Positions 1 to 8,700 of a DNA stretch of 64,000 nt are shown here, one piece after another. Source of the stretch: Planctomycetota bacterium (GTDB lineage: Bacteria; Planctomycetota; UBA1135; UBA2386). The notes beneath the pieces were generated by a model. The model was given only the letters and a program-made list of their open reading frames with translations. It had not been told where the DNA came from and did not search any database. Each line of letters opens with the position of its first letter. Within the stretch, counting starts at the first letter, position 1. The stretch covers positions 124,001 through 188,000 of the forward strand of contig JANQJF010000050.1 of assembly GCA_028281765.1 (NCBI GenBank). Direction: 5' to 3'. The position numbers and the translations under genes are program-made.

Positions 1-117
1 CGCGGGGACGGCGCCGCGATCCTGATCGGCGCCATGGCGTTCGTCCTGCTGGCGCCGGTGGTCGTCGACGTCGTTCTACTGCCCGTGACGGGCGTGCGGG
101 ATCTCGCGAACAACTGA
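1..117 (+). CDS. C-terminal fragment of an unidentified small membrane or lipoprotein
   Basis: An open frame enters from the left edge and runs 38 codons to TGA. It encodes one hydrophobic stretch (about residues 7-28 of the visible part) and ends in DVVLLPVTGVRDLANN. The D..LLPVT...DL ending faintly recalls the C-terminus of small YceK/YidQ-type lipoproteins, which carry a similar motif. That is only a resemblance, because the start and most of the protein lie outside the window. GC-rich codon use matches the neighbouring genes, so it is probably a real gene end. A cNMP-binding gene follows 45 nt downstream on the same strand. Confidence 0.45.
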   Translation, partial: RGDGAAILIGAMAFVLLAPVVVDVVLLPVTGVRDLANN

Positions 118-162
118 CGAGCCCGGGAAACTCGGCGCCGCCGCGATACACTCGGGCGATCG

Positions 163-678
163 ATGGCAGACACCCCGAAACCGCAGGACGCGTCGCGGCC
201 CGAAGTCACGGACGAGGACGTGGCGGCCCTTCGCCAGCTCTCGGTGTTCGGCGCGCTGAACGAGGAGGCCATCCGGTTCCTTGCGTCTCGATGCGAGGAC
301 GTCACGGTGCCTGCCGGGAGAGCCTTCTGTGAGCAGGGCTCGAGCGGGCACTGCCTGTTCGTGCTGCGGTCTGGCCGGGTCGCCGTCCAGCGTTCGATCG
401 AAGGGGAACGCGTGCGCCTCGCGGAGCTCGAGCCAGGCGCGTGTTTCGGGGAAGTCGCGATGCTGTCGATCAGTCCACGCACCGCGAGCGTCGAGGCGCT
501 CGAAGACTGTACGGCAATGCGGTTGTCGCGGCGCGCGATCTTCGATCTGTCGGGTCGCGACCTCGAGCAGTTCGCGCTGTTCCAGATGAACCTCGCCCGC
601 GAGGTCGGTCGTCGCCTCGCGGTCGCGGACGAGGCGCTCGGCAAGTTCCTCGGCAGTCGCGCCGACGGCCGAAGGTAA
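163..678 (+). CDS. Cyclic nucleotide-binding domain protein (CRP-like, no DNA-binding domain)
   Basis: This 171-residue cytoplasmic protein is essentially a single cNMP-binding beta-barrel at about residues 25-150. The start of the domain (LSVFGALNEEAIRFLA) and the phosphate-binding cassette (FGEVAML followed by PRTASVEA) match the CRP/CAP_ED family. The R of PRTA is the residue that usually contacts the nucleotide phosphate. No helix-turn-helix follows the barrel: the protein ends about 20 residues after the last helix, so it is not a stand-alone transcription factor. Proteins like this usually sense cAMP or cGMP, or regulate partners allosterically. The ligand cannot be told from sequence. 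The ATG start has no clear Shine-Dalgarno. The lectin gene starts 160 nt downstream. Confidence 0.85.
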   Translation: MADTPKPQDASRPEVTDEDVAALRQLSVFGALNEEAIRFLASRCEDVTVPAGRAFCEQGSSGHCLFVLRSGRVAVQRSIEGERVRLAELEPGACFGEVAMLSISPRTASVEALEDCTAMRLSRRAIFDLSGRDLEQFALFQMNLAREVGRRLAVADEALGKFLGSRADGRR

Positions 679-825
679 GGAGTTCGAAAGCTCTTTCTGT
701 CGACCGATTCGCGGACGCGGAGCGGGGCGGGAATCCGCGCCGAGTATGGTATGTTGCTCGCCACGACATCGACCACTCATCACCTCGGCGCCGGGCGGTC
801 GACCCCTCGCCACGTCGCCTCGTCC

Positions 826-830
826 AGGAG
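826..830 (+). promoter_or_regulatory. Ribosome binding site deciding a GTG start
   Basis: AGGAG lies 8 nt before the GTG at 839. It fixes the start of the lectin/IPT gene at that GTG, immediately followed by a signal peptide, instead of at the upstream in-frame ATG at 746. Confidence 0.7.
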
Positions 831-838
831 CCTCGTAC

Positions 839-2497
839 GTGAAGATCGCATCTCGGCTGGCCGCCATCTGTGCTGCCGCCAGCTTCTGTGCTCCCGCCAC
901 CGGCCAGAGCTTCAATTTCTCGAACTTCGCGGACGTCAGTCCGCTGACGCTGAACGGTTCGGCTATCCAGTCGGGCAACAACCTCCGGCTGACGAACACC
1001 AGTCCGAGCCAGACCGCGAGCGTGTGGTACACGACTCCGGTCGAGGTTGCGAACGGGTTCGAGATGACCGCCCAGTTCCTGATCGCGCCGAACTCGACGG
1101 CGTCGGAAGGGATCGCCTTCGTGATCCAGAACAGCGCGGACGGTGCGGCCGCTCTCGGCGGGGACCTCTGGGGTCTCGGTTACGGCGCCGGCTCGAACAA
1201 TGGCGGCATCGCCAACAGTCTCGCGTTCGAGATCGATACCCACGCGCAGGGTTTCCTGAACGAAACCACGTCGAACGATCTCAGCATCAACACCGCCGGC
1301 GCCCTGCCGAACAGTGAGAACGAGAGCGCCGCGATCGCGAACGTGACGCCGTTCTTCGACATGTCCGACAACACGGTGCACACGCTGCGCATCCTCTACG
1401 TCCCGGGCGAACTCTTCGTGTACGTCGACGATCTCGACGATCCGCTGCTGCAGGCGCCGTACACGTTCGAGGCCGGCGGCGTCTACACCGCGGGTGGGGC
1501 GGCGCCGGGCATGGACCTCCCCAATGACCTCGCTTGGGTCGGCTTCACTGGCTCGACCGGGCTGGGCTCGCAGTCGCAACGCGCGGAACTCGTGTCTTGG
1601 ACCTGGACTTCGCTCTCGCCGCCGGCGCCGTGCTACGAAGGCACGGTCGGCGACGTGCTGACGATCAACGGTTCCGTCGGTGGTTTCTTCCGCATCGTGA
1701 GCACGAAGACCGCGGATCCGTTCACGATCGAAGTCGGCACGCCGCCGGGTATGGCGACCGCGCCGTTCGCGTTGTTCGGTTCGTTCGGAGCCGCGGACGG
1801 CACCCAGGCCGTCACGCTGCCGATCGGGGAGATGTGCTTCGGTCTCGATTCCCCGGTGAACCTCGGCATCGGTCCGGCGCCCGCACAGTTCGCGGTGCCG
1901 CCGGGGATCCCGCTGACGGTCACCCTCACGCTGCAGGGTTTGATCAACGTGGACCCGTCCGACTCGTCGCAGTTCGGGCTGACCAACGCGATCGTCCTCG
2001 ACATCGCGCCGGGCGCCGCCCCGACGATCACGAGCACAAACCTCGCGTCCGTGCCTGCCGGTCAGGACCTGACGATCAACGGGGAGAACTTCTCCGACTT
2101 CGCGACGGTCACCGTCGGCGGGATTCCCGCGACGATCCAGTCCCAGACGTCGGACCAGATCATCATCGTCTATCCGGCCGGCGTCCCGTGTGACGCGACG
2201 CTCGAGGTCCGCAACCCCGACGGCCAGACCGCGACGACCACCACCAACCCGACTCCGTTGATCACCAACGGGATCAACCCGACCGGTTCGTCTGCGGGTG
2301 GGCAGCTCTTCATCATCACGGGTTCGGGCTTCGCGCCGGGCATGACCGCCGACTTCGGCGGCACCAACGCGACCGTCCAGACTTCTTCGAACACGGTCGT
2401 GGTCATCATCGTGCCACCGGGATCGCCGGGGCAGGTGACCGTCACGATCACGACTCCTGGCGGCTGCTCCGCTTCGACCAACTACACCTACGTCTGA
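839..2497 (+). CDS. Secreted L-type lectin-domain protein with C-terminal IPT/TIG repeats
   Basis: The 552-residue product begins with a signal peptide (about residues 1-23, ending ATGQ). An L-type (legume-like) lectin sandwich follows at about 24-230, with the family landmarks GIAFVIQ, LAFEIDTH and the ILYVPGELFVYVDD strand pair. A middle segment of about 150 residues starts at a CYEGTVGD motif and has no family I recognise. Two IPT/TIG immunoglobulin-like repeats finish the protein (about 390-470 and 472-552). The lectin fold suggests binding of extracellular carbohydrate. The GTG start is chosen over the ATG at 746 because an AGGAG sits 8 nt upstream and the signal peptide begins there. 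The gene is paralogous over its full length to the one at 56730-58391. The next gene starts 1 nt after its stop, so the two are probably co-transcribed. Confidence 0.85.
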   Translation: MKIASRLAAICAAASFCAPATGQSFNFSNFADVSPLTLNGSAIQSGNNLRLTNTSPSQTASVWYTTPVEVANGFEMTAQFLIAPNSTASEGIAFVIQNSADGAAALGGDLWGLGYGAGSNNGGIANSLAFEIDTHAQGFLNETTSNDLSINTAGALPNSENESAAIANVTPFFDMSDNTVHTLRILYVPGELFVYVDDLDDPLLQAPYTFEAGGVYTAGGAAPGMDLPNDLAWVGFTGSTGLGSQSQRAELVSWTWTSLSPPAPCYEGTVGDVLTINGSVGGFFRIVSTKTADPFTIEVGTPPGMATAPFALFGSFGAADGTQAVTLPIGEMCFGLDSPVNLGIGPAPAQFAVPPGIPLTVTLTLQGLINVDPSDSSQFGLTNAIVLDIAPGAAPTITSTNLASVPAGQDLTINGENFSDFATVTVGGIPATIQSQTSDQIIIVYPAGVPCDATLEVRNPDGQTATTTTNPTPLITNGINPTGSSAGGQLFIITGSGFAPGMTADFGGTNATVQTSSNTVVVIIVPPGSPGQVTVTITTPGGCSASTNYTYV

Positions 2498-2498
2498 A

Positions 2499-4943
2499 AT
2501 GCGAAACACCATCGGAACTCTCGTGTCGCTGTTTGCGACGTGTGCGCTCGGCGTCTCCGCCCTTTCGGCGCAGGCGACGCTGGCCGTCGACGGCCAGACG
2601 TCGGTCATCAAGGAGCTCGGGTCGACGCTCGAGGTGACGATCACCGCGCCCGTGGGCGAGGCGATCGCACTTCTCGTCGATCGCGACCCCGGCCCGACGA
2701 CCGTGTTCGGCCAGAGCGTCCCGCTCGGCTTCACGGCGGCGCTTGGCGTGGTCCCGCTCGGGCTCATGCCGCCCTCGGGTTCGCTCACTCTCGAAGTGCC
2801 CGCTCCGCATTCGGAGTCGGCCCACGGGGAGCGCTTCTACTTCTGGGTCGTCGCGACCGACCCCGGTAGTGCGAACGGGCTCGCGTTCGGCAACGGCGCG
2901 GACGTCACGCTCGTCGCGCGGCCGGAGCTCGCCGGCAACTCGCTGACGAACTTCCCGCACTTCGAGCACGTGCTCGCGTTCAACCGGGGTTCGAGCGTCG
3001 AGCTCGGGATCGATCCGCGGTTCGAGTCGGTCGACGGCCTGACCGCGGACGTCTACGTCGTCGAGTCGCGCACCGCGACGCAGTGGCAGGGCAATACGGC
3101 TCTGGTCGACGCCCGAGGCGCGCCGCAGACGGTCACGTTCCCCGCGGGTGCGACCACGATCCAGCAGAACACTTTCACGCTCGACACCGGCACTCTGCCG
3201 GGTCCCGACGAGTCGCCGGCGTCCGGCGACACGCGGATCGGTATCGGTTACGACGTGATCATCGACTTCGGCCAAGATGGAAACTTCGACGATGGCGTCG
3301 ACCTGATCGACGGCTACGACGAGACCGAGGCCGGTTTCTACGTTGTCCGCAACACCGTGCTCGGTGGCATCAAGACGGACACGGATCGCGGTCCCTATCA
3401 GGTGACGGAGATCCAGTACATCGGCGGGTCGTTCCTCGGGCAGGACACCTACTTCCCGTCGAACATCGACAGCCTCGGCGAGCTGCCGCTGATCGTTGTC
3501 AGCCACGGCAACGGTCACGACTATCGCTGGTACGACCACATCGGCTACCACATGGCGTCGTTCGGCTTCGTCGTCATGAGTCACCAGAACAACACGGTGC
3601 CGGGCAGTCACACGGCGGGCACGACGACGTTGACGAACACCGACTACCTGTTGAGCAACCTCGGCACGATCGGGAACGGTGTTCTCGATGGTCACATCGA
3701 CACGCACAACATCACGTGGATCGGCCACAGCCGCGGTGGTGACGGTGTCGTGCGCGCCTACGACCGGATCTTCCGAGGCGTCTACACGCCGATCAACTAC
3801 ACGATCGACGACATCAAACTCGTGTCGAGTCTCGCGCCGGTGGACTTCGGCGGTTTCGCGGGCGGTGCCGTGATCCTCGGTGGGGCCAACAACGGCTCCA
3901 ACCCGCACGACGCCAACTACCACCTCTGGGTCGCCGAAGCGGACAACGACGTCAACGGCTGTGCCGACGCCGGTGCGACGCACTGGTATCGCATCCACGA
4001 GCGTGCGACGCGGAAGCGTCAGTCGACGTCGCTCTACGGCGTGGGGCACGGGGACTACCACGATGGCGGCGGTAGCTCCGTCGCCGCGGGTCCGTTCCTG
4101 ATCGGGCGTGCCAACACCCACAACATCGTCCGCGGCTACTTCCTGCCGCTCGTCGCGCACCACGTGCTCGGCGACGTGCCGTCGCGGGACTTCCTGTGGC
4201 GTCAGTGGGAGTCGTTCCGGCCGGTCGGCGCGCCGACCACGCCGAATGCCCACGTCAACCTGCTGTTCCAAGACGACCTGGAGTCGGGCAAGTACATCAT
4301 CGACGACTTCCAAGACCAGTCGACCGCGGCTCCGGGGCTCGCGACTTCGGGTGCGACCGTCACGATGAACGTGCCGTCGTTCACGGAGGGGCGGGCGCTG
4401 GACGAGGACAACACGTTCTCGAACAGCGCTGCGGATCCCTTCAACGGCTTCACGTTCGACGAGTTCGTCGGGCCGGGTCACAACCGGTCGGACAGCTTCG
4501 CGTCCGTGCTGAGCTTCGACGGAGGTGGCGACTACCACGTCACCTACGACCTCACGACTGCGACGACGCGGCCGAACTTCTGGGAGTACGGCTTCCTGTC
4601 GTTCCGCGCCGGCCAGCAGACGCGGCATCCGCTCACGACGACGGTGCTCGGGGACCTGACGTTCTCCGTGTCCCTCGAGGACGGGGCGGGCAACCGCTCG
4701 ACGATCAACATCGGCGCCTATGGCGGTGGTGTCGAGGAGCCGTATCAGCGCACGGGCTGTGGTTCCGGCGCGGGCTGGAACAGCGAATACGAGACCATTC
4801 GGATTCGCGTCACCGACTTCCGCAACAACGGCTCGAGCGTCGATCTCGCCGACGTCGAGAAGTTGGTCTTCGAGTTCGGTCCGAGCTTCGGATCGACGCA
4901 AGGACGAATCGCGCTCGACGAGATCGAGCTGACCAAGAACTGA
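2499..4943 (+). CDS. Large secreted alpha/beta hydrolase with C-terminal beta-sandwich
   Basis: This 814-residue protein has a signal peptide (about 1-25, ending LSAQ) and about 300 residues of N-terminal beta-rich sequence. An alpha/beta-hydrolase core follows at about 325-560. The oxyanion strand is VSHGNG (residues 334-339). The nucleophile elbow GHSRGG places Ser411 as the catalytic serine. A histidine in YGVGHGDYH is a candidate for the triad. The last 230 residues look like a jelly-roll or carbohydrate-binding domain. The layout fits an extracellular esterase, cutinase-like or acetylxylan-type enzyme, but the substrate cannot be read from sequence. It starts 1 nt after the lectin gene stop, so the two products may act together on polysaccharide. 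Much larger than a typical single-domain hydrolase. Confidence 0.8.
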   Translation: MRNTIGTLVSLFATCALGVSALSAQATLAVDGQTSVIKELGSTLEVTITAPVGEAIALLVDRDPGPTTVFGQSVPLGFTAALGVVPLGLMPPSGSLTLEVPAPHSESAHGERFYFWVVATDPGSANGLAFGNGADVTLVARPELAGNSLTNFPHFEHVLAFNRGSSVELGIDPRFESVDGLTADVYVVESRTATQWQGNTALVDARGAPQTVTFPAGATTIQQNTFTLDTGTLPGPDESPASGDTRIGIGYDVIIDFGQDGNFDDGVDLIDGYDETEAGFYVVRNTVLGGIKTDTDRGPYQVTEIQYIGGSFLGQDTYFPSNIDSLGELPLIVVSHGNGHDYRWYDHIGYHMASFGFVVMSHQNNTVPGSHTAGTTTLTNTDYLLSNLGTIGNGVLDGHIDTHNITWIGHSRGGDGVVRAYDRIFRGVYTPINYTIDDIKLVSSLAPVDFGGFAGGAVILGGANNGSNPHDANYHLWVAEADNDVNGCADAGATHWYRIHERATRKRQSTSLYGVGHGDYHDGGGSSVAAGPFLIGRANTHNIVRGYFLPLVAHHVLGDVPSRDFLWRQWESFRPVGAPTTPNAHVNLLFQDDLESGKYIIDDFQDQSTAAPGLATSGATVTMNVPSFTEGRALDEDNTFSNSAADPFNGFTFDEFVGPGHNRSDSFASVLSFDGGGDYHVTYDLTTATTRPNFWEYGFLSFRAGQQTRHPLTTTVLGDLTFSVSLEDGAGNRSTINIGAYGGGVEEPYQRTGCGSGAGWNSEYETIRIRVTDFRNNGSSVDLADVEKLVFEFGPSFGSTQGRIALDEIELTKN

Positions 4944-4971
4944 GCCGCGGCTCCTGCAGAAAGCAAAGACA

Positions 4972-5604
4972 GTGAACACCACCAAGACTTTGGGTGCCGC
5001 GGTTCTGATCGGTGCCGGCGCCATCGTGGCCGCGATCGCGGCCTTCCAGTCCGGCGATCGCGAGGGCGGTGACAGCGCGGCTGCGGCCGCCCGCAAGGCC
5101 GAAGTGAGCGTGCTCTACGCGCGTCGCTTCCAGGTCGAGAAGCCGTTCGTGCACGTGTGGCGCGGCGACACGCCGCGCGTCGCGTCGGGTTGGCTGATGG
5201 TTCTGTCGGCACCGACCGACAAGCTCCAGCCGCGGCAGGCGAAGGAGCCCGTGCTCTACGTCGGTCGACAGACCGCAGACCGCGTGAATACCGGCAAGGA
5301 CTCGGGCCGCGTGGTCGTGATCGTGCCGGGAGACTTCGCGCTCGAGGACGCTCCGCCGTTCTTCGGATCGGAGGCGCTGCCCGAGGAGCTCGGCCAGAAA
5401 CAGATCGACAGGGCGTTCGCCGAAGCGACCGCGTCCGGTGTGCGCGCGGCGGACGCCGCGACCCTGCGCGAGCTCACGGTCGAAGAGCCGCTCTTCGTGC
5501 CGACCGACTTCGAGCTACGCCTCGCGGCTATCGACCTCGTCGAGGAGTACTCGCCGCAAGAGGAGGAGTTGATCTCAGGCTGGCGCGTTCCACGTGTGAA
5601 GTGA
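4972..5604 (+). CDS. Small membrane-anchored or secreted protein of unknown function
   Basis: This 210-residue protein starts at GTG 28 nt after the hydrolase gene. Residues 5-26 form one hydrophobic segment followed by a short Ala/Gly/Ser linker, which suggests an uncleaved membrane anchor or signal peptide. The remaining 170 residues are soluble, mixed alpha/beta and charged, ending in WRVPRVK. I recognise no family. Codon use and position make it a likely third member of the lectin-hydrolase transcription unit. The Shine-Dalgarno is weak (an A-rich AAAGCAAAG region). Confidence 0.65.
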   Translation: MNTTKTLGAAVLIGAGAIVAAIAAFQSGDREGGDSAAAAARKAEVSVLYARRFQVEKPFVHVWRGDTPRVASGWLMVLSAPTDKLQPRQAKEPVLYVGRQTADRVNTGKDSGRVVVIVPGDFALEDAPPFFGSEALPEELGQKQIDRAFAEATASGVRAADAATLRELTVEEPLFVPTDFELRLAAIDLVEEYSPQEEELISGWRVPRVK

Positions 5605-5652
5605 CCGTCGGGTGACGGGCATCGGCGGACCGGGCGCGTCGATGAGAGCAGG

Positions 5653-5693
5653 GAGGCGTTCGCGCACTAACGCGGGCGCCTCTCGCACGTTAG
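5653..5693 (+). other. Competing hairpins in the uvrA leader
   Basis: Two stems that cannot both form share this leader. GAGGCG (5653-5658) pairs with CGCCTC (5677-5682), and CTAACG (5667-5672) pairs with CGTTAG (5688-5693). The second arm ends 13 nt before the uvrA ATG. It could be a terminator for the upstream unit, an attenuator-like switch, or chance in GC-rich DNA. Confidence 0.3.
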
Positions 5694-5706
5694 TCTCCGG
5701 CGACTC

Positions 5707-8700
5707 ATGGGCCGGCTGACGCTGAGAGACGCGCGAGCGCACAACCTCGACGGAATCGACGTCGAGTTCCCGCACGATCAGATTGTCGCGTTCACGGGCG
5801 TGTCGGGCAGCGGCAAGTCGTCGCTCGCGTTCGACACGATCTATCGCGCAGCCGAGCGTCGCTACTTCGAGGCGTTCTCCGGGCACGCGAGGCGACTCGT
5901 TGCGCGGCTCGAGCGCCCGCGGGTCGGGTCGATCGACGGACTGAGACCGGCTCTCGCGCTGGCGCAGCGCCGCGGCACGATCGGTCCCAGGTCCACGGTC
6001 GCGACGCTGAGCGAGATGTGGGCGCCGCTGCGCGTCCTGTTCGCTCGGGTCGGCGTGCCGCACTGTCACGAGTGTGGCGCGGAGCTCGCGGCCGGATCCG
6101 CGCGAAGTATCGCGCAGCGGATCGCGTCCCGCTTCGTCGGCCGCACGATCCGGCTGCTCGCTCCCGCCGTCGAGGGGCATCGAGGCGAGCAGCGCGCCGC
6201 GGTCGAGCAGTGGCGAGCGCTGGGGTGCGAGCAGGTATGGATCGACGGTGCGATCACGTCGAGTGAGGCGCCGCCGAACCTCGATCCGAAGCAGCGGCAC
6301 AGCATCGCCGGAGTGATCGGCGAGGTCGAAGCCGCGGAGCCCGTGCGTGAGGACCTGACCCGTGGAGTCGAGCGCGCGCTGCGTCTTGGCGGGGGAGTCG
6401 TGCTCGTTCTGACGGACGAGGAGCGAGATCCTGCGCGCTTCTCGACCAAGACGGTTTGCCCCGCGTGCGACGCCCCCGGTGTCGAGATCGGTCCGAGACT
6501 GTTCTCTTTCAATTCCCCGTACGGCGCGTGCTCCGAGTGCGCCGGCTCGGGCGTCGAGGACCAGGTCGATCCCGATCTCATCGTCGCGGATCCGAGCAAG
6601 TCGTTGCGCGGCGGCGCGCTCGTGCCGACGACGCCGACTGGCTACATCGTCTACACGCAGGTGACGATCGACGTGCTCGACACGGTGTGCCGCGAACACG
6701 GGTTCAGCGTCGACGACGCGTGGGAGTCCCTGACGGACGAACAGCGGGGAGTCATCTGGTTCGGGTCGGAGCGAATCGAAGTTCCGTTCGGCAAGCACCC
6801 TCTCGAGTCGCGGCTCAAGTGGAAGGGCATCACCGCCCGGCCCCGTGAGGTTGGCTACTACCGAGGCATCGTCACGACGATTCGCGAGATCCTCGCGCGC
6901 GGGCGCAACAAGAACGCGCTGCGCTTCGCACGCACGGCGCCGTGTGCGTCCTGCGGCGGCACGCGGTTGCGCTCGGAAGCGCTCGCCGTGACGATCGGGA
7001 ATCGGTCGATCGCGGACCTGGCGCGGCTCGAGGTCCGCGAGCTCCTCGCGAGACTCGCAGACCGGAGGTTCGACTCGGCGGACGGTGCGCTCGTTTCCCC
7101 ATTGGTCGACCTTCTCGTCACGCGGGGGCGGACGCTCGATCAGCTCGGTCTCGGGTCGCTGACTCTGGATCGATCCGCGGACTCACTCTCGACCGGTGAG
7201 CTCCAGCGCGTCCGCTTGGCGAATCAGGTGGCGGCGGACCTCAGCGGGATGCTCTACGTCTTGGACGAGCCCGGGACCGGCATGCACGCCGAGGACCGGG
7301 CGAGCCTCTACGCGCTGCTGGGTCGGCTACGCGATCGCGGCAACACCGTGCTCGTCGTCGAGCACGATCCGGAGTCGATGGCCCGCGCGGATTGGCTGGT
7401 CGGCGTCGGCCCGGGTGCGGGACGGGCCGGGGGAAAGCTGCTGTTCAGCGGGCCTCCGGATGCGGGCGACAACGTCGCGATGCGCGCGGCGCTCGCGGGA
7501 CAGCATGATCGCAAGCTGGGTGTCCCGCGGGAGCCGCGGGGCCAGCTCGTCGTGCGCAACGCGCGCGCGCACAATCTGCAGGGTATCGACGTCGAGTTTC
7601 ATCTCGGATGCGCGAACGCCGTGACTGGCGTATCCGGGGCCGGCAAGTCGACCCTGGTCGCGGCAATCCTCGGCAGAGCCCTGCTTCGAGCCACAGGAAC
7701 CAGGGCTTCGGAGCCCGGCGCGCACGACGGAATCGATGGCATCGACGCGGTCGACAAGTGTGTCTTCGTCGATGGCGCGCCGATCGGTCGAACGCCGCGC
7801 AGCAACGCCGCGACCTACACCGGATTGTTCGATTCGGTCCGGGCACTGCTCGCCGCGGAGCCCGCGGCGAAGGCGGCCGGCCTGACGAAGAGTCACTTCT
7901 CGTTCAACACGAAGGGTGGACGTTGTGAGGCGTGCGAGGGCGCTGGCGCCGCGAGCGTGTCGATGCATGGCCTCGCGCCGCACCTGGTCGAGTGTGCCGC
8001 GTGTCGAGGCGATCGGTTCGGCGCGGCGGTGCTCGGCGTGCGTCACCGCGGTAAGAACGTCAAAGAGATCCTCGACCTGACGATCGAGGACGCGGCGACC
8101 CTGTTCGCGGACGCGAAGAAGGTCATGGCGTTTCTCGACGCGCTGCTCCGCGTGGGGCTCGGCTACCTGACTCTGGGGCAGCCGGCTTCGACGTTGTCGG
8201 GGGGCGAAGCGCAGCGCGTCAAGCTCGCGCGCGAGCTCGCGCGTCCGACGCGTGGGCATGCCGTCTACGTCCTCGACGAACCCGCGAACGGTTTGGCGCC
8301 ATCCGATGTCGAACTTCTGGCGGCCGTATTCGACGGCTTGGTCGAAGATGGGCACACTGTCGTGTTCGTGGAGCATCAGCCGCAGCTGATCGCCCGTGCG
8401 GATCGCGTGATCGATCTCGGACCCGGCAGTGGCGTGGACGGCGGGCGTCTGGCGGCGGTCGGATCGCCCGCTGAGATCGCGGAGACTTCGGATTCCGCCA
8501 CGGGGTCCGCGCTGGCGCGCTGGTTGCGGCGCCCGGAGTCGCACGTGGCGCGCGTGCGGGCGATCGGGAGTGCTCCCGAGAAGACCGAGCTGATCGGGGC
8601 ATCGACCCACAACCTGCGGGGCGTCGACGTGGCGTTTCCGCGGGGCGCGCTCTCCGTCGTCACGGGCGTCTCGGGGTCGGGCAAGTCGTCGCTCGTGTTC

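Noticed and set aside
470..2788. Long minus-strand open frame of 772 codons opposite the lectin gene
   Set aside because: It is Arg/Asp/Val-rich low-complexity sequence without domains, typical antisense shadow of a GC-rich gene.
4942..4953. GAGCCGCGGCTC palindrome at the end of the hydrolase gene
   Set aside because: A 12-nt palindrome without loop or T tract is too short to be called a terminator or operator.
2448..5096. Minus-strand open frame of 882 codons opposite the hydrolase gene
   Set aside because: Shadow of the plus-strand hydrolase; composition is Arg/Val/Asp repeats and no start signal is seen.
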